64,000 nt of DNA, taken from Lampropedia aestuarii. GTDB lineage: Bacteria; Pseudomonadota; Gammaproteobacteria; Burkholderiales; Burkholderiaceae_C. The position numbers and the translations under genes are program-made. The stretch covers positions 124,001-188,000 of the forward strand of contig NZ_SSWX01000002.1 of assembly GCF_004803635.1 (NCBI RefSeq). The letters run 5' to 3'. Of this stretch, positions 40,316-50,181 are shown piece after piece (position 1 is the stretch's first letter; each line of letters starts with the position of its first letter). The notes beneath the pieces are model-generated. The model worked only from the letters and a program-made list of their open reading frames with translations. It was not told the DNA's origin and ran no database searches.

Positions 40316-40353
40316 AAAAAGCGACATGCACTGATGCGCATGTCGCTTTTTTT
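40316..40353. terminator. Bidirectional terminator between gltD and ssuF
   Basis: AAAAAGCGACATGC pairs with GCATGTCGCTTTTT around a 6-8 base loop, with A and T runs on the two sides. It serves the converging gltBD and ssu operons. Confidence 0.9.
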
Positions 40354-40393
40354 ACGAGTATCAATCAATCCAGTGCGCGCGACTGCACAACAA

Positions 40394-40609
40394 TCACAGT
40401 TTGGCAATCGACACTTCGGTCGACTTGACCAAGGCCACGACCTCAGAGCCCACCTGCAAGCCCAACTCATCGACCGAGCGCGTAGTAATCACCGACGTCA
40501 CAACGCCCCACGGCGTTTGGACATCCACTTCGGAGACCACATCGCCACGAATAATTTCCTTGATCTGGCCTTTGAACTGGTTGCGGACATTGATAGCTTG
40601 AATGGACAT
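40394..40609 (-). CDS. ssuF: Molybdopterin-binding (Mop/TOBE) protein, SsuF-like
   Basis: This 71-residue single Mop domain ([32 protein letters not shown]...) resembles molbindins. In Pseudomonas putida a protein of this kind, SsuF, is encoded at the end of the ssu operon and is needed for sulfonate use. The same position here, 28 bp after ssuB, supports the name. AAGGAG precedes the start. Whether it binds molybdate or another oxyanion is unknown. Confidence 0.82.
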   Translation of the reverse strand: MSIQAINVRNQFKGQIKEIIRGDVVSEVDVQTPWGVVTSVITTRSVDELGLQVGSEVVALVKSTEVSIAKL

Positions 40610-40637
40610 GCTGACTCCTTAAAGCGTGTTGTATGGA

Positions 40638-41567
40638 TTAAATGGCCCACTGCCAGCGCGCTGGCGTGGGACTGGGTGGTGCTTGCGGTGGCTCCGCCTG
40701 CGCCGGCTTGGCCAGCACACGGCCGAGCAAGCGTTGCTCTATCGCGGCAAACTCAGCACTGCCGCGCACACGTGGGTGTGCCAGCGTGATGCGCTCATCC
40801 AATGCGATCGCACCGTCTTCAATCAGCAGGACACGGTCAGCCAAGGCAATCGCCTCTTGCACGTCGTGCGTGACCAAGAGTGCGGTAAAGCCCAGCTGGC
40901 TCCACAAGCGCTCAATCAGCGCATGCATTTCAATGCGCGTGAGGGCATCCAAAGCCCCCAAGGGCTCGTCGAGCAACAGCAGCCGGGGCTCATGCACCAA
41001 AGCGCGAGCCAGTGCAACACGCTGGCGTTGCCCACCAGACAAATTCGCTGGCCAATCTTGCGCCCGGTCGAGCAAGCCCACTTGCGCCAGAACCTGCAGT
41101 GCATGTTGTTGCTGCGACTTGGGCAGCCCCAGAGCGACGTTGTGCAGCACCGACTTCCAGGGCAATAAACGCGCATCCTGGAACATGATGCGGGTGTTCT
41201 CATTGAGGCCCTTCAAGGGCTGGCCATCGAGCGACAACTGGCCAGTACTGGCTGCCTCCAGGCCCGCGACCAAACGCAGCAACGTGCTTTTGCCGCAGCC
41301 GCTGCGCCCGACAATCGCAACGAATTCACCGGGCTGCACCTCCAAATCAATCGGGTGCAACACCTCGCGCTCGCCAAAGCGCTTGCTCACCGCCTGCAAC
41401 TGCAAGCGCACACCCGGCACAGGCTGGGCCTTGGCCGGCTCTTGGCTGGCAGACTGCGCAGCAGTAGCCTGAGTGGTGTACAAACTACCGGTATGTGCGG
41501 CTGACTCATAGGCCGATGCCCGTGCAGCGGCGGCCAACTCTGTGGCAAATCGTTTGAATAAAGGCAT
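40638..41567 (-). CDS. ssuB: Aliphatic sulfonate ABC transporter ATPase
   Basis: This is the ATPase of the sulfonate importer, 309 residues. Walker [10 protein letters not shown] lies near residue 88, signature [15 protein letters not shown] near 176, and Walker [13 protein letters not shown] near 197. A 50-residue Ala/Ser/Thr-rich extension precedes the domain and a Pro-rich tail follows it; both exceed the usual SsuB length of about 255-270. It is 13 bp after ssuC. The SsuB branch is supported by [17 protein letters not shown] and the operon. Confidence 0.92.
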   Translation of the reverse strand: MPLFKRFATELAAAARASAYESAAHTGSLYTTQATAAQSASQEPAKAQPVPGVRLQLQAVSKRFGEREVLHPIDLEVQPGEFVAIVGRSGCGKSTLLRLVAGLEAASTGQLSLDGQPLKGLNENTRIMFQDARLLPWKSVLHNVALGLPKSQQQHALQVLAQVGLLDRAQDWPANLSGGQRQRVALARALVHEPRLLLLDEPLGALDALTRIEMHALIERLWSQLGFTALLVTHDVQEAIALADRVLLIEDGAIALDERITLAHPRVRGSAEFAAIEQRLLGRVLAKPAQAEPPQAPPSPTPARWQWAI

Positions 41568-41580
41568 CGCCTGCTCCTGC

Positions 41581-42507
41581 TTAACGGTAGTTCGGATTCC
41601 AGCGCAGCAAGCGCTTCTCTAATAAACGAGCAAGCGAATCTGCCATCTTGCCCAAAATCGCATACAGCAAGATGCCCACCAGCACCACATCGGTTTGCAA
41701 GAACTCTCTGGCATTCATCGTCAGATAACCAATGCCGGACTGCGATGAAATGGTCTCGGCCACAATCAAAATCACCCACATCAAACCCAGCGCGAAACGC
41801 AAACCAACCAGAATCGAGGCCAAAGCACCCGGCACAACAACTTGCCAATACAGCTGCCAGCGCGATAAGCCATAGGCGCGCCCCATCTCCACCAACTGCG
41901 GGTCAACACTTTTAATGCCGTGGTAGGTGTTGATGTAGATCGGGAAAAACACCGCCACAGCAATCAGAAACAGCTTGGCGGCCTCGTCAATGCCGAACCA
42001 CAGAATCACCAGCGGAATCATCGCCAGCGCCGGGATATTGCGCACCATCTGGATGCTGGAATCGAACAAGGCATCGCACCACTTGGCCGAGCCGTTCACA
42101 AGGCCAAACAGCAAGCCCAGCCCGCCACCAATGGCAAGCCCCAAGAAGGCGCGCTGCGTACTCACAAGCACATGCTTGTAAAGCTCTCCGGACACCGCCA
42201 AATTCCAGAATGCCAGCACCACATGTACTGGCGATGGCAAGACCCGGGCAGACAACCAGCCCAGCGACGACGACAGCTGCCACACTGCGACCAATAACAG
42301 CGGCACCAACCAGGGCAGCAGCACCCCTACACTGCCTGCAAGCAGGCGCTTGTGTTGTGCTTGCAGTTGATCGCCCGCCTTACTGCTTGTCTGGCTGCGC
42401 ACCCTCTTACACGCTTGACTGAACCCACGCCAAGCAGATCGCTCAGACGGAGCCTGCTGCAATGAAGGCATTGCAGAGGTCGATAGCTCTTGAACCGGTG
42501 ATGGCAT
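41581..42507 (-). CDS. ssuC: Aliphatic sulfonate ABC transporter permease
   Basis: This 308-residue BPD-type permease has about six hydrophobic helices, with a soluble N-terminal extension of about 55 residues. The ATPase-contact loop [31 protein letters not shown] is typical of SsuC/TauC. AAGGAG lies before the start at 42507. It follows ssuD after 102 bp and precedes ssuB. Confidence 0.93.
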   Translation of the reverse strand: MPSPVQELSTSAMPSLQQAPSERSAWRGFSQACKRVRSQTSSKAGDQLQAQHKRLLAGSVGVLLPWLVPLLLVAVWQLSSSLGWLSARVLPSPVHVVLAFWNLAVSGELYKHVLVSTQRAFLGLAIGGGLGLLFGLVNGSAKWCDALFDSSIQMVRNIPALAMIPLVILWFGIDEAAKLFLIAVAVFFPIYINTYHGIKSVDPQLVEMGRAYGLSRWQLYWQVVVPGALASILVGLRFALGLMWVILIVAETISSQSGIGYLTMNAREFLQTDVVLVGILLYAILGKMADSLARLLEKRLLRWNPNYR

Positions 42508-42589
42508 AAGCCTCTCCTTGATATCAAATGCAAGCGTGCGGACACACTGTCAGCAGCCCATGTCGAGCGGCGTGCAGGCCGCTCATCGC

Positions 42590-42613
42590 CTAAGAACGCG
42601 TTTACGTTCTTAG
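42590..42613. repeat. Palindrome overlapping the ssuD stop
   Basis: CTAAGAACG-CGTTTA-CGTTCTTAG is a perfect 9-bp-arm palindrome. It includes the ssuD stop codon (42610-42612) and belongs to the same AGAACG family as the ends of the 15286-15551 element. Confidence 0.75.
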
Positions 42614-43770
42614 CTTTGTGCCACCTTCGGGGTGTACAAATTGGCCACCACTTCACCAATGCTGAAGTCGTGCTGGCCTTGCAAGCCCTTGTGCAAGGAG
42701 GGCGGCAGCAATGGAAAGACCAATTCGGCAAAGCGGTACGACTCTTCCAGGTGTGGGTAGCCAGACAACACAAAGTCTTCAATGCCCAAAGCGGCATATT
42801 CCTTGATGCGCTCAGCCACTTGTTCAGCACTGCCGACCAAGGCCGTGCCAGCGCCGCCGCGCACCAGGCCCACACCGGCCCACAGATTGGGGCTGATTTC
42901 CAGGTCTTTTCTGGTTTTGCCTTGACGGCCTTTGTGCAGTGCGGCCATGCGTTGCTGGCCAACCGAGTCCATGCGCGCAAACGCAGCATGCGCGACGGCT
43001 GCTGTTTGCTCAGACACATGGCTGATCAACTCATCGGCTGCCTGCCAAGCGGCTTCTTCGGTCTCTCGCACAATCACATGCAAGCGAATGCCATAACGCA
43101 ATGTGCGACCACGCCGCTGGGCTTTTTCACGTACATCCGCGAGTTTTTCTGCCACCGCTGCAGGCGGCTCACCCCAGGTCAAATAGGTGTCTACTTGCTC
43201 AGCGGCCAAGTGGTGCGCCGCTTCAGAGGAGCCACCGAAGAACACCGGTGGATACGGTTTTTGCAGCGGCGGGTACAGCAGCCTCGCGCCCTTGACGCTC
43301 AGATACTGGCCGTCATAGTCGTAGGGCTCACCGGTGTGGCTGCGCGTCAAAATCTCGCGCCAAATACGAATGAATTCTTCCGATTCCTGGTAGCGCTGGG
43401 CGTGGTTGAGAAACAAGCCGTCACCTGCCAGTTCTTCTTCGCTGCCACCAGTGACCAGATTGACCAGCAAACGCCCCCCAGACAAACGGTCAAAGGTCGC
43501 TGCCATGCGCGCAGCCAAGGCGGGCTGGTGCAGGCCGGGTCTGACTGCCACCAAGAACTTCAGGCGCTGCGTCACGGGCAGCAACGCTGACGCCACGACC
43601 CACGGGTCTTCGCAAGAGCGGCCAGTCGGAATCAACACGCCTTCGTAGCCCAGGCTGTCGGCGGCAGTGGCGATTTGCTGCAGGTATTTCAAATCCAGAT
43701 TTCTGGAGCCTTTGGCAGTGCCAAGATAGCGGCTGTCGCCGTGCGTAGGAATAAACCAAAAAATCGACAT
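42610..43770 (-). CDS. ssuD: FMNH2-dependent alkanesulfonate monooxygenase
   Basis: SsuD uses FMNH2 from SsuE and O2 to release sulfite from alkanesulfonates in the cytoplasm. The 386-residue protein starts [17 protein letters not shown] and has [21 protein letters not shown] and [11 protein letters not shown] segments of the luciferase-like SsuD family. C-terminal [20 protein letters not shown] is also typical. It follows ssuA after 137 bp. Confidence 0.96.
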   Translation of the reverse strand: MSIFWFIPTHGDSRYLGTAKGSRNLDLKYLQQIATAADSLGYEGVLIPTGRSCEDPWVVASALLPVTQRLKFLVAVRPGLHQPALAARMAATFDRLSGGRLLVNLVTGGSEEELAGDGLFLNHAQRYQESEEFIRIWREILTRSHTGEPYDYDGQYLSVKGARLLYPPLQKPYPPVFFGGSSEAAHHLAAEQVDTYLTWGEPPAAVAEKLADVREKAQRRGRTLRYGIRLHVIVRETEEAAWQAADELISHVSEQTAAVAHAAFARMDSVGQQRMAALHKGRQGKTRKDLEISPNLWAGVGLVRGGAGTALVGSAEQVAERIKEYAALGIEDFVLSGYPHLEESYRFAELVFPLLPPSLHKGLQGQHDFSIGEVVANLYTPKVAQS

Positions 43771-43907
43771 GGTGTGTTCTCGTCATGGTGTGCATGGGAA
43801 TAGGCAGCACACGCTCAGTTGCAAAATCACAGGCAGGGCATTACGGCCTGCCCTGGCGGCCCAGACTCTTGCTGAGCAGCGGCTCAGCGGAGAATTTGAG
43901 CAAGCTC

Positions 43908-44918
43908 TTACACAGCGGCCTCTTTCAAGTTCAAAGCTTTGGGGATGAGTTTCAGCTCAAGGAACGTGTCAGCAATGTGCTGCTGCTCGGCCAATACCTC
44001 AGGCGTGATCGGCAGCACGCCAAACTCGCCACGACTGAGGTAGCGCTGCACCACTGGCAGCGGCAGGCCCAATATGGCGGCCAGCTCTTGTGCCGCTGCC
44101 TCGCGGTTATCACGCACCCACACATCAACGGCATTGAGCTCATCAATCACTGCAGCGATCACATCGGCATTGTTCTTGGCGTAATCCAGCGATGAGAAGT
44201 AGTAACCACGGTTGTTCACCACGTCCTTGGCATTGGCGATTTGACGCGCCTCCAGACTGGTTTCTGCAGCGGCCAGGAACGGATCCCAAATCAACCAGGC
44301 ATCGACTGCGCCACGTTCAAAAGCGGCACGGGCATCGGCAGGCGGCAAGAACACCGGTTGCACATCCGAATACTGCAAGCCATGCTTTTCCAGCAACTTG
44401 ACCAGGAAATACTGGACGTTCGAGCCCTTGTTGAAAGCCACACGCTTGCCCTTGAGGTCGCCAACGCTTTGAATCGGCGAATCCTTGGGCACGATCACGG
44501 CCTCCAGCTGCGGCCGTGGCGGGGTAGAGGCCACATAAGCCAAAGGGGCCCCTGCAGCTTGGGCAAAAATCGGTGGTGCTTCGCCGACATCGCCAAAATC
44601 AATCGCGCCGACATTCAAGGCTTCCAATTGCACCGGGCCGGCATTGAATTCGGTCCAGGTCACGCGCACGCCCAGTGGCGCCAGCTTTTCCTCCAAAGTA
44701 CCGCGCGCCTTGAGCAGACTCAAAAGTCCTTTTTGGTGGCCAATGCGCAGCACGCGTGTGCGTGCTGGCTGGCTGGCCTGCGCAAACGCGGGCAAGGACC
44801 ACGCCGGCAACGTGGCCAGCGCAAGCTGGCCCAAGCCTTGCAACGCCTGTCTGCGACTCAAGCGCGATGGCAGCGTTTGCGCGCTGGGCTGTGTCGATTC
44901 GGAATGGATTTTCTTCAT
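43908..44918 (-). CDS. ssuA: Aliphatic sulfonate-binding periplasmic protein
   Basis: This 336-residue SsuA-like receptor has an N-terminal signal with SRRQALQGLGQLALATLPAW, which could use the Tat route. The mature part has LRIGHQKGLLSLLKARGTLEEKL and AVDAWLIWDPFLAAAE, both typical of SsuA/TauA. It captures sulfonates for SsuBC. A 283-bp region with an 11-base A run (45014-45024) and no gene lies upstream. Confidence 0.93.
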   Translation of the reverse strand: MKKIHSESTQPSAQTLPSRLSRRQALQGLGQLALATLPAWSLPAFAQASQPARTRVLRIGHQKGLLSLLKARGTLEEKLAPLGVRVTWTEFNAGPVQLEALNVGAIDFGDVGEAPPIFAQAAGAPLAYVASTPPRPQLEAVIVPKDSPIQSVGDLKGKRVAFNKGSNVQYFLVKLLEKHGLQYSDVQPVFLPPADARAAFERGAVDAWLIWDPFLAAAETSLEARQIANAKDVVNNRGYYFSSLDYAKNNADVIAAVIDELNAVDVWVRDNREAAAQELAAILGLPLPVVQRYLSRGEFGVLPITPEVLAEQQHIADTFLELKLIPKALNLKEAAV

Positions 44919-45201
44919 GGCCTATGCCGATCAAAAAAATGGGGTGGAAAGGCTGCAGCTCATAGCTGCCATACCAAGCAAGCTCAAGCTCAAGCGCAAC
45001 CTCATGCACATTCAAAAAAAAAAATAAGGCGCAGCACCCCCTGCACTGATAAGCGGCAAGGCCGATTTCAGTCAATGGAGCCGTGTTTTTGGGAAGCTAG
45101 CGGGCGTCTACACATGACCGTGACACTGGCAAGCCTGGCTCCTCATGCATGCTGCTGTGCCTGTGCGCTGGCTTGTAAGACAGCCGCCGTGCTGGGCGCC
45201 A

Positions 45202-45477
45202 TCAGTTGGCAAACCACACCGTCGCACGGTGGCAAATGGGCTTGAAGTCGGCCAACACAGGCTGCGGTACAGCCTGGTTGACACCCCCCATGCCCCAGTG
45301 AAAGGCCGTGGTTTCTTTGATACGCAGCCATATCGATGCATGGCGGGCCTGGGGGTCACTCACATCAGCAGCGCAGGTCACAGCCAAAGTCAAGCCTTTG
45401 CCCTGCTGCCTGGATGTCACCGGGGCATTGGCTTGGATATGGGATTTTTGGGACCTTCTCTTGACTTTCAATGGCAT
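45202..45477 (-). CDS. Small conserved-looking protein of unknown function in the ssu operon
   Basis: This 91-residue basic protein (MPLKVKRRSQKSHIQANAP at the start) has no motif I recognise. Support for coding comes from AGGAGAG five bases before its ATG on the minus strand and from its place in line with ssuE (69 bp upstream) and ssuA (283 bp downstream). No signal peptide or membrane segment is evident. It may be a small sulfur-starvation protein or a chance frame; the competing plus-strand frame lacks a ribosome binding site. Confidence 0.45.
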   Translation of the reverse strand: MPLKVKRRSQKSHIQANAPVTSRQQGKGLTLAVTCAADVSDPQARHASIWLRIKETTAFHWGMGGVNQAVPQPVLADFKPICHRATVWFAN

Positions 45478-45546
45478 GGTGACTCTCCTGACTGGTTTGC
45501 TAACGCCCATCAATCACTCGATGGCGACTCGACAATGGCCCTGGTT

Positions 45547-46191
45547 TCAAACACCGTAAGCCGGAATACGTGCATAGGCACTGGCCAGCGAACTGCCCAT
45601 GGCGCGGTACTGCGCGGCTTCAAAGGCCGCTGAATCCTGCGCGTGCAACCACCAGGCCTGTGTGGCCGCCTTGCTGCTGAGCACGGCTTGCAAAACCTCA
45701 TCCAAACGCTGCAAAACGTCCTGGTGCACCACATAGCTGGCGCCTTCTGGCAGCAGCGTCACTTGGTGGTCCTGCGCATACACGCCGGGCACAATGCGCT
45801 CGGCGCCCAAGGACTGCAGGACCGGCGCAATGGTTTGCGCCAGCGTGACCGTCTGGCCTTTTTGCACGCCAGTGGCCAGTAGCGCCACGGTTTTGCCTTG
45901 CAAGGCATCAGCAGGCAGCACGTCCAGAAACACCTTGAGCAAACCGCTGAATGCCGCTTGGTAAACCGGCGCAGCAATCACCACCGCTTGCGCTTGTGCG
46001 ACAGCTTGCACGGCCAAGCGAATCGCGCCTTCTTGCACCGACTGGCTCAGCAGGCTGGCCGATGGCAAGTCCGCAATGCACAGCTGGCGAGGCGAATGTC
46101 CAAGCACGTTGAGCTTTTGCCGAGCTGCTGCCAACAAGGCAGCACTGCGCGAGCGTGGCACTGGACTGGCATTGACCAAGATGATTCCCAT
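45547..46191 (-). CDS. ssuE: NADPH-dependent FMN reductase (SsuE-like)
   Basis: This flavodoxin-fold reductase supplies FMNH2 to SsuD. The 214-residue protein begins MGIILVNASPVPRSRSAALL, where the phosphate loop binds FMN, and has VVIAAPVYQAAFSGLLKVFLDVLP, the family hallmark. CAGGAG precedes the start at 46191. It is about 20 residues longer than E. coli SsuE at the C-terminus. It follows sbp after 57 bp. Confidence 0.93.
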   Translation of the reverse strand: MGIILVNASPVPRSRSAALLAAARQKLNVLGHSPRQLCIADLPSASLLSQSVQEGAIRLAVQAVAQAQAVVIAAPVYQAAFSGLLKVFLDVLPADALQGKTVALLATGVQKGQTVTLAQTIAPVLQSLGAERIVPGVYAQDHQVTLLPEGASYVVHQDVLQRLDEVLQAVLSSKAATQAWWLHAQDSAAFEAAQYRAMGSSLASAYARIPAYGV

Positions 46192-46248
46192 GACTAACTC
46201 CTGCGATGTGGTGCGTGGTAAAAAGCAGCCCAGGTTGGGCGTGTGCAA

Positions 46249-47283
46249 TCAGCGTTTGGTGTAGATCTGGTCAAACGAAGCACCGTCGGCAAAGTGGTCT
46301 GCCGCAGCCTTGCTCCACCCGCCGAACTTCTCGTCGATCGTGAACAACTCCAGTTGGGGGAATTGCTCCGCGTATTTGGCTTTGATGGCGGCGTTGGTTG
46401 GACGGTAGAAATTGCGCCCGGCAATGTCCTGGCCCTCTTCGCTGTACAAATACTCCAGGTAGGCATTGGCCACTTCGCGCGTGCCTTTGCGGTCCACCAC
46501 TTTGTCGACCACGCTGACCGAGGGCTCAGCCAAAATACTCAGAGAAGGCACAACAATTTCAAACTGGCTGCTGCCCACTTCTTTCAAAGCCAGAAATGCT
46601 TCGTTCTCCCAGGCCAGCAGCACATCGCCCAAACCGCGCTGCGTGAACGATGCCGTGGCACCCCGTGCACCGGCATCCAGCACGGGCACGTGTTCAAACA
46701 GTTTTTGCACATACTCTTTGGCTTTGTCATCACCACCGTAGTGGCGACTGCCATATTCCCATGCAGCCAGGTAGTTCCAGCGCGCACCGCCGCTGGTTTT
46801 GGGATTGGGTGTAATCACCTCAACACCTGGCTTGATCAAATCATCCCAATCTTTGATGCCCTTGGGGTTGCCAGCGCGCACCAAGAACACAATGGTGGAC
46901 GTGTACGGCGCTGAATTGTGCGGCAAACGGGCTTGCCAGTTCTCAGGCAGGTAATTGCCATTGGTATGCAAGGCATCCACGTCACCGGCCAAGGCCAAGG
47001 TCACAACATCTGCCTCCAAACCGTCAATCACCGAGCGCGCCTGCTTGCCTGAGCCACCGTGTGACTGCTGGATGCTCACGTCCTGGCCTTTGGTCTCTTT
47101 CCAGTGCTTGGCAAATGCCTGATTGAACTGTGCATACAATTCGCGCGTGGGGTCGTAGGACACGTTCAAAAGTTTGACCGTCTCTTGCGCCTGCACTGTC
47201 GCCAAACTGCCCAGCAGCAGTGCAGACACCCCCAGAGCTGCTGCGGTCAAGCTTTTCTTGATAAAGTAGCGGCGAATTGTCAT
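46249..47283 (-). CDS. sbp: Sulfate/thiosulfate-binding periplasmic protein
   Basis: This 344-residue receptor has a signal peptide ([25 protein letters not shown], cleavage near VQA). The Sbp/CysP signature appears as [42 protein letters not shown] and [16 protein letters not shown]. It would feed a CysTWA importer encoded elsewhere. It is the first gene of the sulfur operon and divergent from yggX. The start at 47283 was chosen for the signal peptide; an upstream frame adds unlikely residues. Confidence 0.95.
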   Translation of the reverse strand: MTIRRYFIKKSLTAAALGVSALLLGSLATVQAQETVKLLNVSYDPTRELYAQFNQAFAKHWKETKGQDVSIQQSHGGSGKQARSVIDGLEADVVTLALAGDVDALHTNGNYLPENWQARLPHNSAPYTSTIVFLVRAGNPKGIKDWDDLIKPGVEVITPNPKTSGGARWNYLAAWEYGSRHYGGDDKAKEYVQKLFEHVPVLDAGARGATASFTQRGLGDVLLAWENEAFLALKEVGSSQFEIVVPSLSILAEPSVSVVDKVVDRKGTREVANAYLEYLYSEEGQDIAGRNFYRPTNAAIKAKYAEQFPQLELFTIDEKFGGWSKAAADHFADGASFDQIYTKR

Positions 47284-47297
47284 CTTGTTGCCTTTGA

Positions 47298-47366
47298 GAA
47301 ATAAGTAGTGTTTTCGAATGACCACGATTGTGCGGATTTCGTCTTAACACCAGAACTACTTATTTC
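47298..47366. promoter_or_regulatory. Long inverted repeat in the sbp-yggX promoter gap
   Basis: GAAATAAGTAGT (47298-47309) is repeated inverted as ACTACTTATTTC (47355-47366), 12 of 12 bases, with 45 bases between. The arms flank both divergent promoters, so a regulator such as CysB, or DNA looping, could act on both genes. The AT-rich half-sites recall CysB targets loosely. Confidence 0.55.
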
Positions 47367-47393
47367 TCACTACTAAATTACGAAGAGATATAT

Positions 47394-47663
47394 ATGGCCC
47401 ACATGGTTCAATGCATCAAATTAGGTACCGAAGCAGAAGGTTTGGATTTCCCACCGTATCCAGGCGAGCTGGGCAAGCGCATTTACGAAAGCGTCAGCAA
47501 AGCAGCCTGGGCAGACTGGATGAAGCACCAGACCATGCTGGTCAATGAAAACCGCCTGAACCTGGCCGATGCCCGCGCGCGCCAATACCTGGCACGTCAA
47601 ATGGAGCAGCACTTTTTTGGTGCTGGCGCCGATGCGGCCCAAGGCTACGTCCCGCAACAATAA
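47394..47663 (+). CDS. yggX: Fe(2+)-trafficking / oxidative damage protection protein YggX
   Basis: This 89-residue YggX-family protein protects iron-sulfur clusters. The N-terminal [31 protein letters not shown] holds the conserved Cys and PPYPG motif, and [23 protein letters not shown] is the second conserved block. The start at 47394 was chosen by family match. It is divergent from sbp. Confidence 0.95.
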   Translation: MAHMVQCIKLGTEAEGLDFPPYPGELGKRIYESVSKAAWADWMKHQTMLVNENRLNLADARARQYLARQMEQHFFGAGADAAQGYVPQQ

Positions 47664-47769
47664 GCTGGACGGTCTCTCTGCCCATTAGAGCCTCTGGCAC
47701 TGGCGTGCTGCGCCAGCCCACAGGGCTGCTCAAGCGAGCAGCGCCTACTTCTACTGATAGATGGCTTGT

Positions 47770-47794
47770 GCCCAGTCCTTGTGACTGGGCTTTT
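47770..47794 (+). terminator. Short terminator before mnmC
   Basis: GCCCAGTC-CTTGT-GACTGGGC followed by TTTT. It lies about 105 bp after yggX and directly before the mnmC start. Confidence 0.75.
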
Positions 47795-47811
47795 ACCTTG
47801 TGCTTGACCCC

Positions 47812-49884
47812 ATGAACCACGCCAGCGAACCCGAATCGTCACCCCAAGCCATTGACTGGCTCGAAGATGGTTCGCCTTTTTCGACGCGGTTTAATGACCG
47901 CTACCACAGCCGCCGCGACGGCGGCCTCCTCCAGTCTGTCGGCAGTTTTTTGCATGGCTGCCATTTGCCCTCTGCCTGGGCGAAGCACAATAGCTGGTGT
48001 GTGCTGGAGACAGGCTTTGGTCTGGGCCTGAATTTTTTGGTCACATGGCAAGCCTGGCGCGATGACCCAGAGCGCCCGCAGCAACTGCATTTTGTCTCGA
48101 CCGAGGCCTGGCCCGTCAGCGCCGCAGAAATCCTAGCGGCCGCCCAGCAGCGCTACCCACAGCTGCTGGAACTCGCGCAAGCATTGGTGCAGCAATACTG
48201 GGATATGCACAGCGGCATCCACCGCATCAGCCTGGACAACAACCGTGTGCATTTGACGCTGGCAATTGGCGATGCCCAGCAATGGCTGCGCAGCCAGTCG
48301 TGGCAAGCCGACAGCGTGTACCTCGATGGTTTCAGCCCAGCCAAAAACCCCGACATCTGGAGCTTGGACACCCTCAAAGCGGTGGCGCGTTGCTGCAAAG
48401 CCGGCCAGACCCGGTTGGCGACCTGGTGCGCCGCACGGCACGTGCGCGATGCATTGTCGCAAGTAGGGTTTCAGGTCGAGCGCGTTGCTGGCATTGCACC
48501 GAAAAAACACAACGTGCAAGCGCTCTACGCACCGGCATGGCCGCTCAAAAAGCGCAGCCTGGACACGGCTCTGACGCCCCCCTTGCCTGTGGCCTTGCGC
48601 ACTGCCAGCACACGGCGCTGCGTTGTCATCGGTGCGGGGATTGCGGGCGCCAGCACCGCACGCGCAATGGCTGAGCGGGGCTGGCATGTCACCGTGGTAG
48701 AGCGCGCAGGCGGCATCGCGCAAGGTGCATCGGCCTTGCCTGCAGGCCTGTTTGCGCCGCACATCACGCCCGACGATGCGCCGCTGTCACGCCTGACGCG
48801 CGCAGGCCTGCGCGCCACGCGTAAAACCGCCAAGCGCCTGCTGCGAGAGGCGCTGGACTGGCAAGCCAGCGGTGTGATTGAGCACCGTGTGGACAAGCAC
48901 AAGGGCTTACCGCTAAATCCTGCAACAGATGGCATCGCCAGCCAGGCGTCGATCAATGCCAGCGCCGAGCAGCGCCTGCAAGCAGGCATTGATGCACAGG
49001 GCGACTCCCCAAGCCCCGGATCCCACCCAGCCATTTGGCACGCGTATGCAGGCTGGATCAAGCCGGCCCAATTGGTGGCAGCTTTGCTGGACCATCCTTT
49101 GATTGAAGTGCACACGCACACCACAGTCTTGGCCATTACGCCGGCTACCCCTCTTATTACCCCGCCTATTGCACAGTCGCAGACGCCTTCTGAAGCATCG
49201 CCAACAGCGCCTTGGTCGACCTGGAGTGTTCGGCTGGCTGCCACGCAAGCACAGGCCGCCAAGCCAGCGGCAGAAGCCATACAGGCGGACTGTGTCATCA
49301 TCGCCGCCGCCCACCAGAGCAAAGACTTGCTAGCGCCCCTGAGCAGTACCACTTGGCCGCTCAACGCTGTGCGCGGCCAAGTGGCCTGGGGCGATGCCAC
49401 AGACACCAAAGCCACCTGGCCTGCCTGGCCAATCAATGGCAAAGGCAGCCTGATTCGTGTGCCCCAGGACACGCCGAACCAAACCGCTGGTGCGCACTTT
49501 TGGATCAGCGCAGGGACTTTTGAGCGCGAGCACGCTTTGGCCGCCCCCAATTCGGCTGACATTGCCACGGCACTGGCAACCAACCGCCAACGCCTGGGGA
49601 TTTTGATGCCTGCAATAGGCGCGCACTTGGCCGAGCAGTTGTTTGACGCCGCAGCGCCATCGCTGCGTACCTGGAGTGGCGTGCGCTGCACGGTGGCTGA
49701 CCGCACGCCGTTGTATGGTGCGATCAGCACGCAGCAGCCCAATCTGCTATTGGCCACAGGACTGGGTTCGCGCGGCCTGACCCTGTCTTTGCTGTGCGCC
49801 GAAGCCTTGGTCTGTGCGCTGCATGAAGAGCCACTGCCGATCGAGCAATCGCTGGCCAAACTATTGAGTACCAGCCGCATCTAG
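47812..49884 (+). CDS. mnmC: Bifunctional tRNA mnm5(s2)U34 biosynthesis protein MnmC
   Basis: MnmC finishes the mnm5(s2)U34 wobble modification. The 690-residue protein has an N-terminal SAM-dependent methyltransferase (MnmC2) with CVLETGFGLGLNFLVTW near 63-80 and DSVYLDGFSPAKNPDIW near 168-185. The C-terminal FAD oxidoreductase (MnmC1) has CVVIGAGIAGASTARAMAERG near 264-285. An Ala/Pro/Thr-rich stretch near 440-480 looks like a lineage insertion. The start at 47812 (MNHASEPESS) is four codons inside a longer frame; no strong ribosome binding site decides it. Confidence 0.93.
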   Translation: MNHASEPESSPQAIDWLEDGSPFSTRFNDRYHSRRDGGLLQSVGSFLHGCHLPSAWAKHNSWCVLETGFGLGLNFLVTWQAWRDDPERPQQLHFVSTEAWPVSAAEILAAAQQRYPQLLELAQALVQQYWDMHSGIHRISLDNNRVHLTLAIGDAQQWLRSQSWQADSVYLDGFSPAKNPDIWSLDTLKAVARCCKAGQTRLATWCAARHVRDALSQVGFQVERVAGIAPKKHNVQALYAPAWPLKKRSLDTALTPPLPVALRTASTRRCVVIGAGIAGASTARAMAERGWHVTVVERAGGIAQGASALPAGLFAPHITPDDAPLSRLTRAGLRATRKTAKRLLREALDWQASGVIEHRVDKHKGLPLNPATDGIASQASINASAEQRLQAGIDAQGDSPSPGSHPAIWHAYAGWIKPAQLVAALLDHPLIEVHTHTTVLAITPATPLITPPIAQSQTPSEASPTAPWSTWSVRLAATQAQAAKPAAEAIQADCVIIAAAHQSKDLLAPLSSTTWPLNAVRGQVAWGDATDTKATWPAWPINGKGSLIRVPQDTPNQTAGAHFWISAGTFEREHALAAPNSADIATALATNRQRLGILMPAIGAHLAEQLFDAAAPSLRTWSGVRCTVADRTPLYGAISTQQPNLLLATGLGSRGLTLSLLCAEALVCALHEEPLPIEQSLAKLLSTSRI

Positions 49885-50040
49885 CGGCCCACCAATTTCA
49901 GCCTCGCACCGCGATGGACTGGCTGCTGCTTCAAGGCCTGCCAAATGCAGGCGTTTGAGAGGCTGCTCATCAGCTCTGCGCTGGATGCGTCGACAAGCCC
50001 TGGTTTGTCTCGCGGACATGGCGCCGCCTATCGGCAAAAC

Positions 50041-50117
50041 GCACCGGTGCCTGCGCATTCAAAGGCAACTGCAGCACCGTCAGCCTGGCAAAGGTGGGTT
50101 TGAGTCCCACCCGGTGC
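50041..50117 (+). other. tRNA-like 77-nt segment, probably a degenerate tRNA relic
   Basis: GCACCGG (50041-50047) pairs perfectly with CCGGTGC (50111-50117), and GTGGG-TTTGAGT-CCCAC (50094-50110) forms a 5+7+5 stem-loop shaped like a T-arm directly before it. The middle 44 bases give no normal D-arm or five-pair anticodon arm, the invariant C of the T-loop is T, and no CCA follows. The surrounding 297-bp gap holds no gene. Confidence 0.35.
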
Positions 50118-50181
50118 AAGCAGGCGATAAGCCCGCTGCTCGACATCCAAAGGCGCTACCGCTGCTGTGCTCCAACATGGC

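Noticed and set aside
38843-40327. 494-codon open frame antisense to gltD
   Set aside because: gltD has all Cys and FAD motifs; the opposite frame is a shadow.
45145-45633. 162-codon plus-strand frame across the ssuA-ssuE gap
   Set aside because: It has no ribosome site, runs into ssuE antisense, and competes with the better supported minus-strand frame.
48525-49880. 451-codon open frame antisense to mnmC
   Set aside because: The Ser/Ala/Arg-rich product lacks motifs and lies fully inside the mnmC FAD domain.
50041-50120. Functional tRNA or cobalamin riboswitch
   Set aside because: No anticodon arm or D-loop GG can be drawn, and the segment is at the 3' ends of both neighbours, which argues against a riboswitch.
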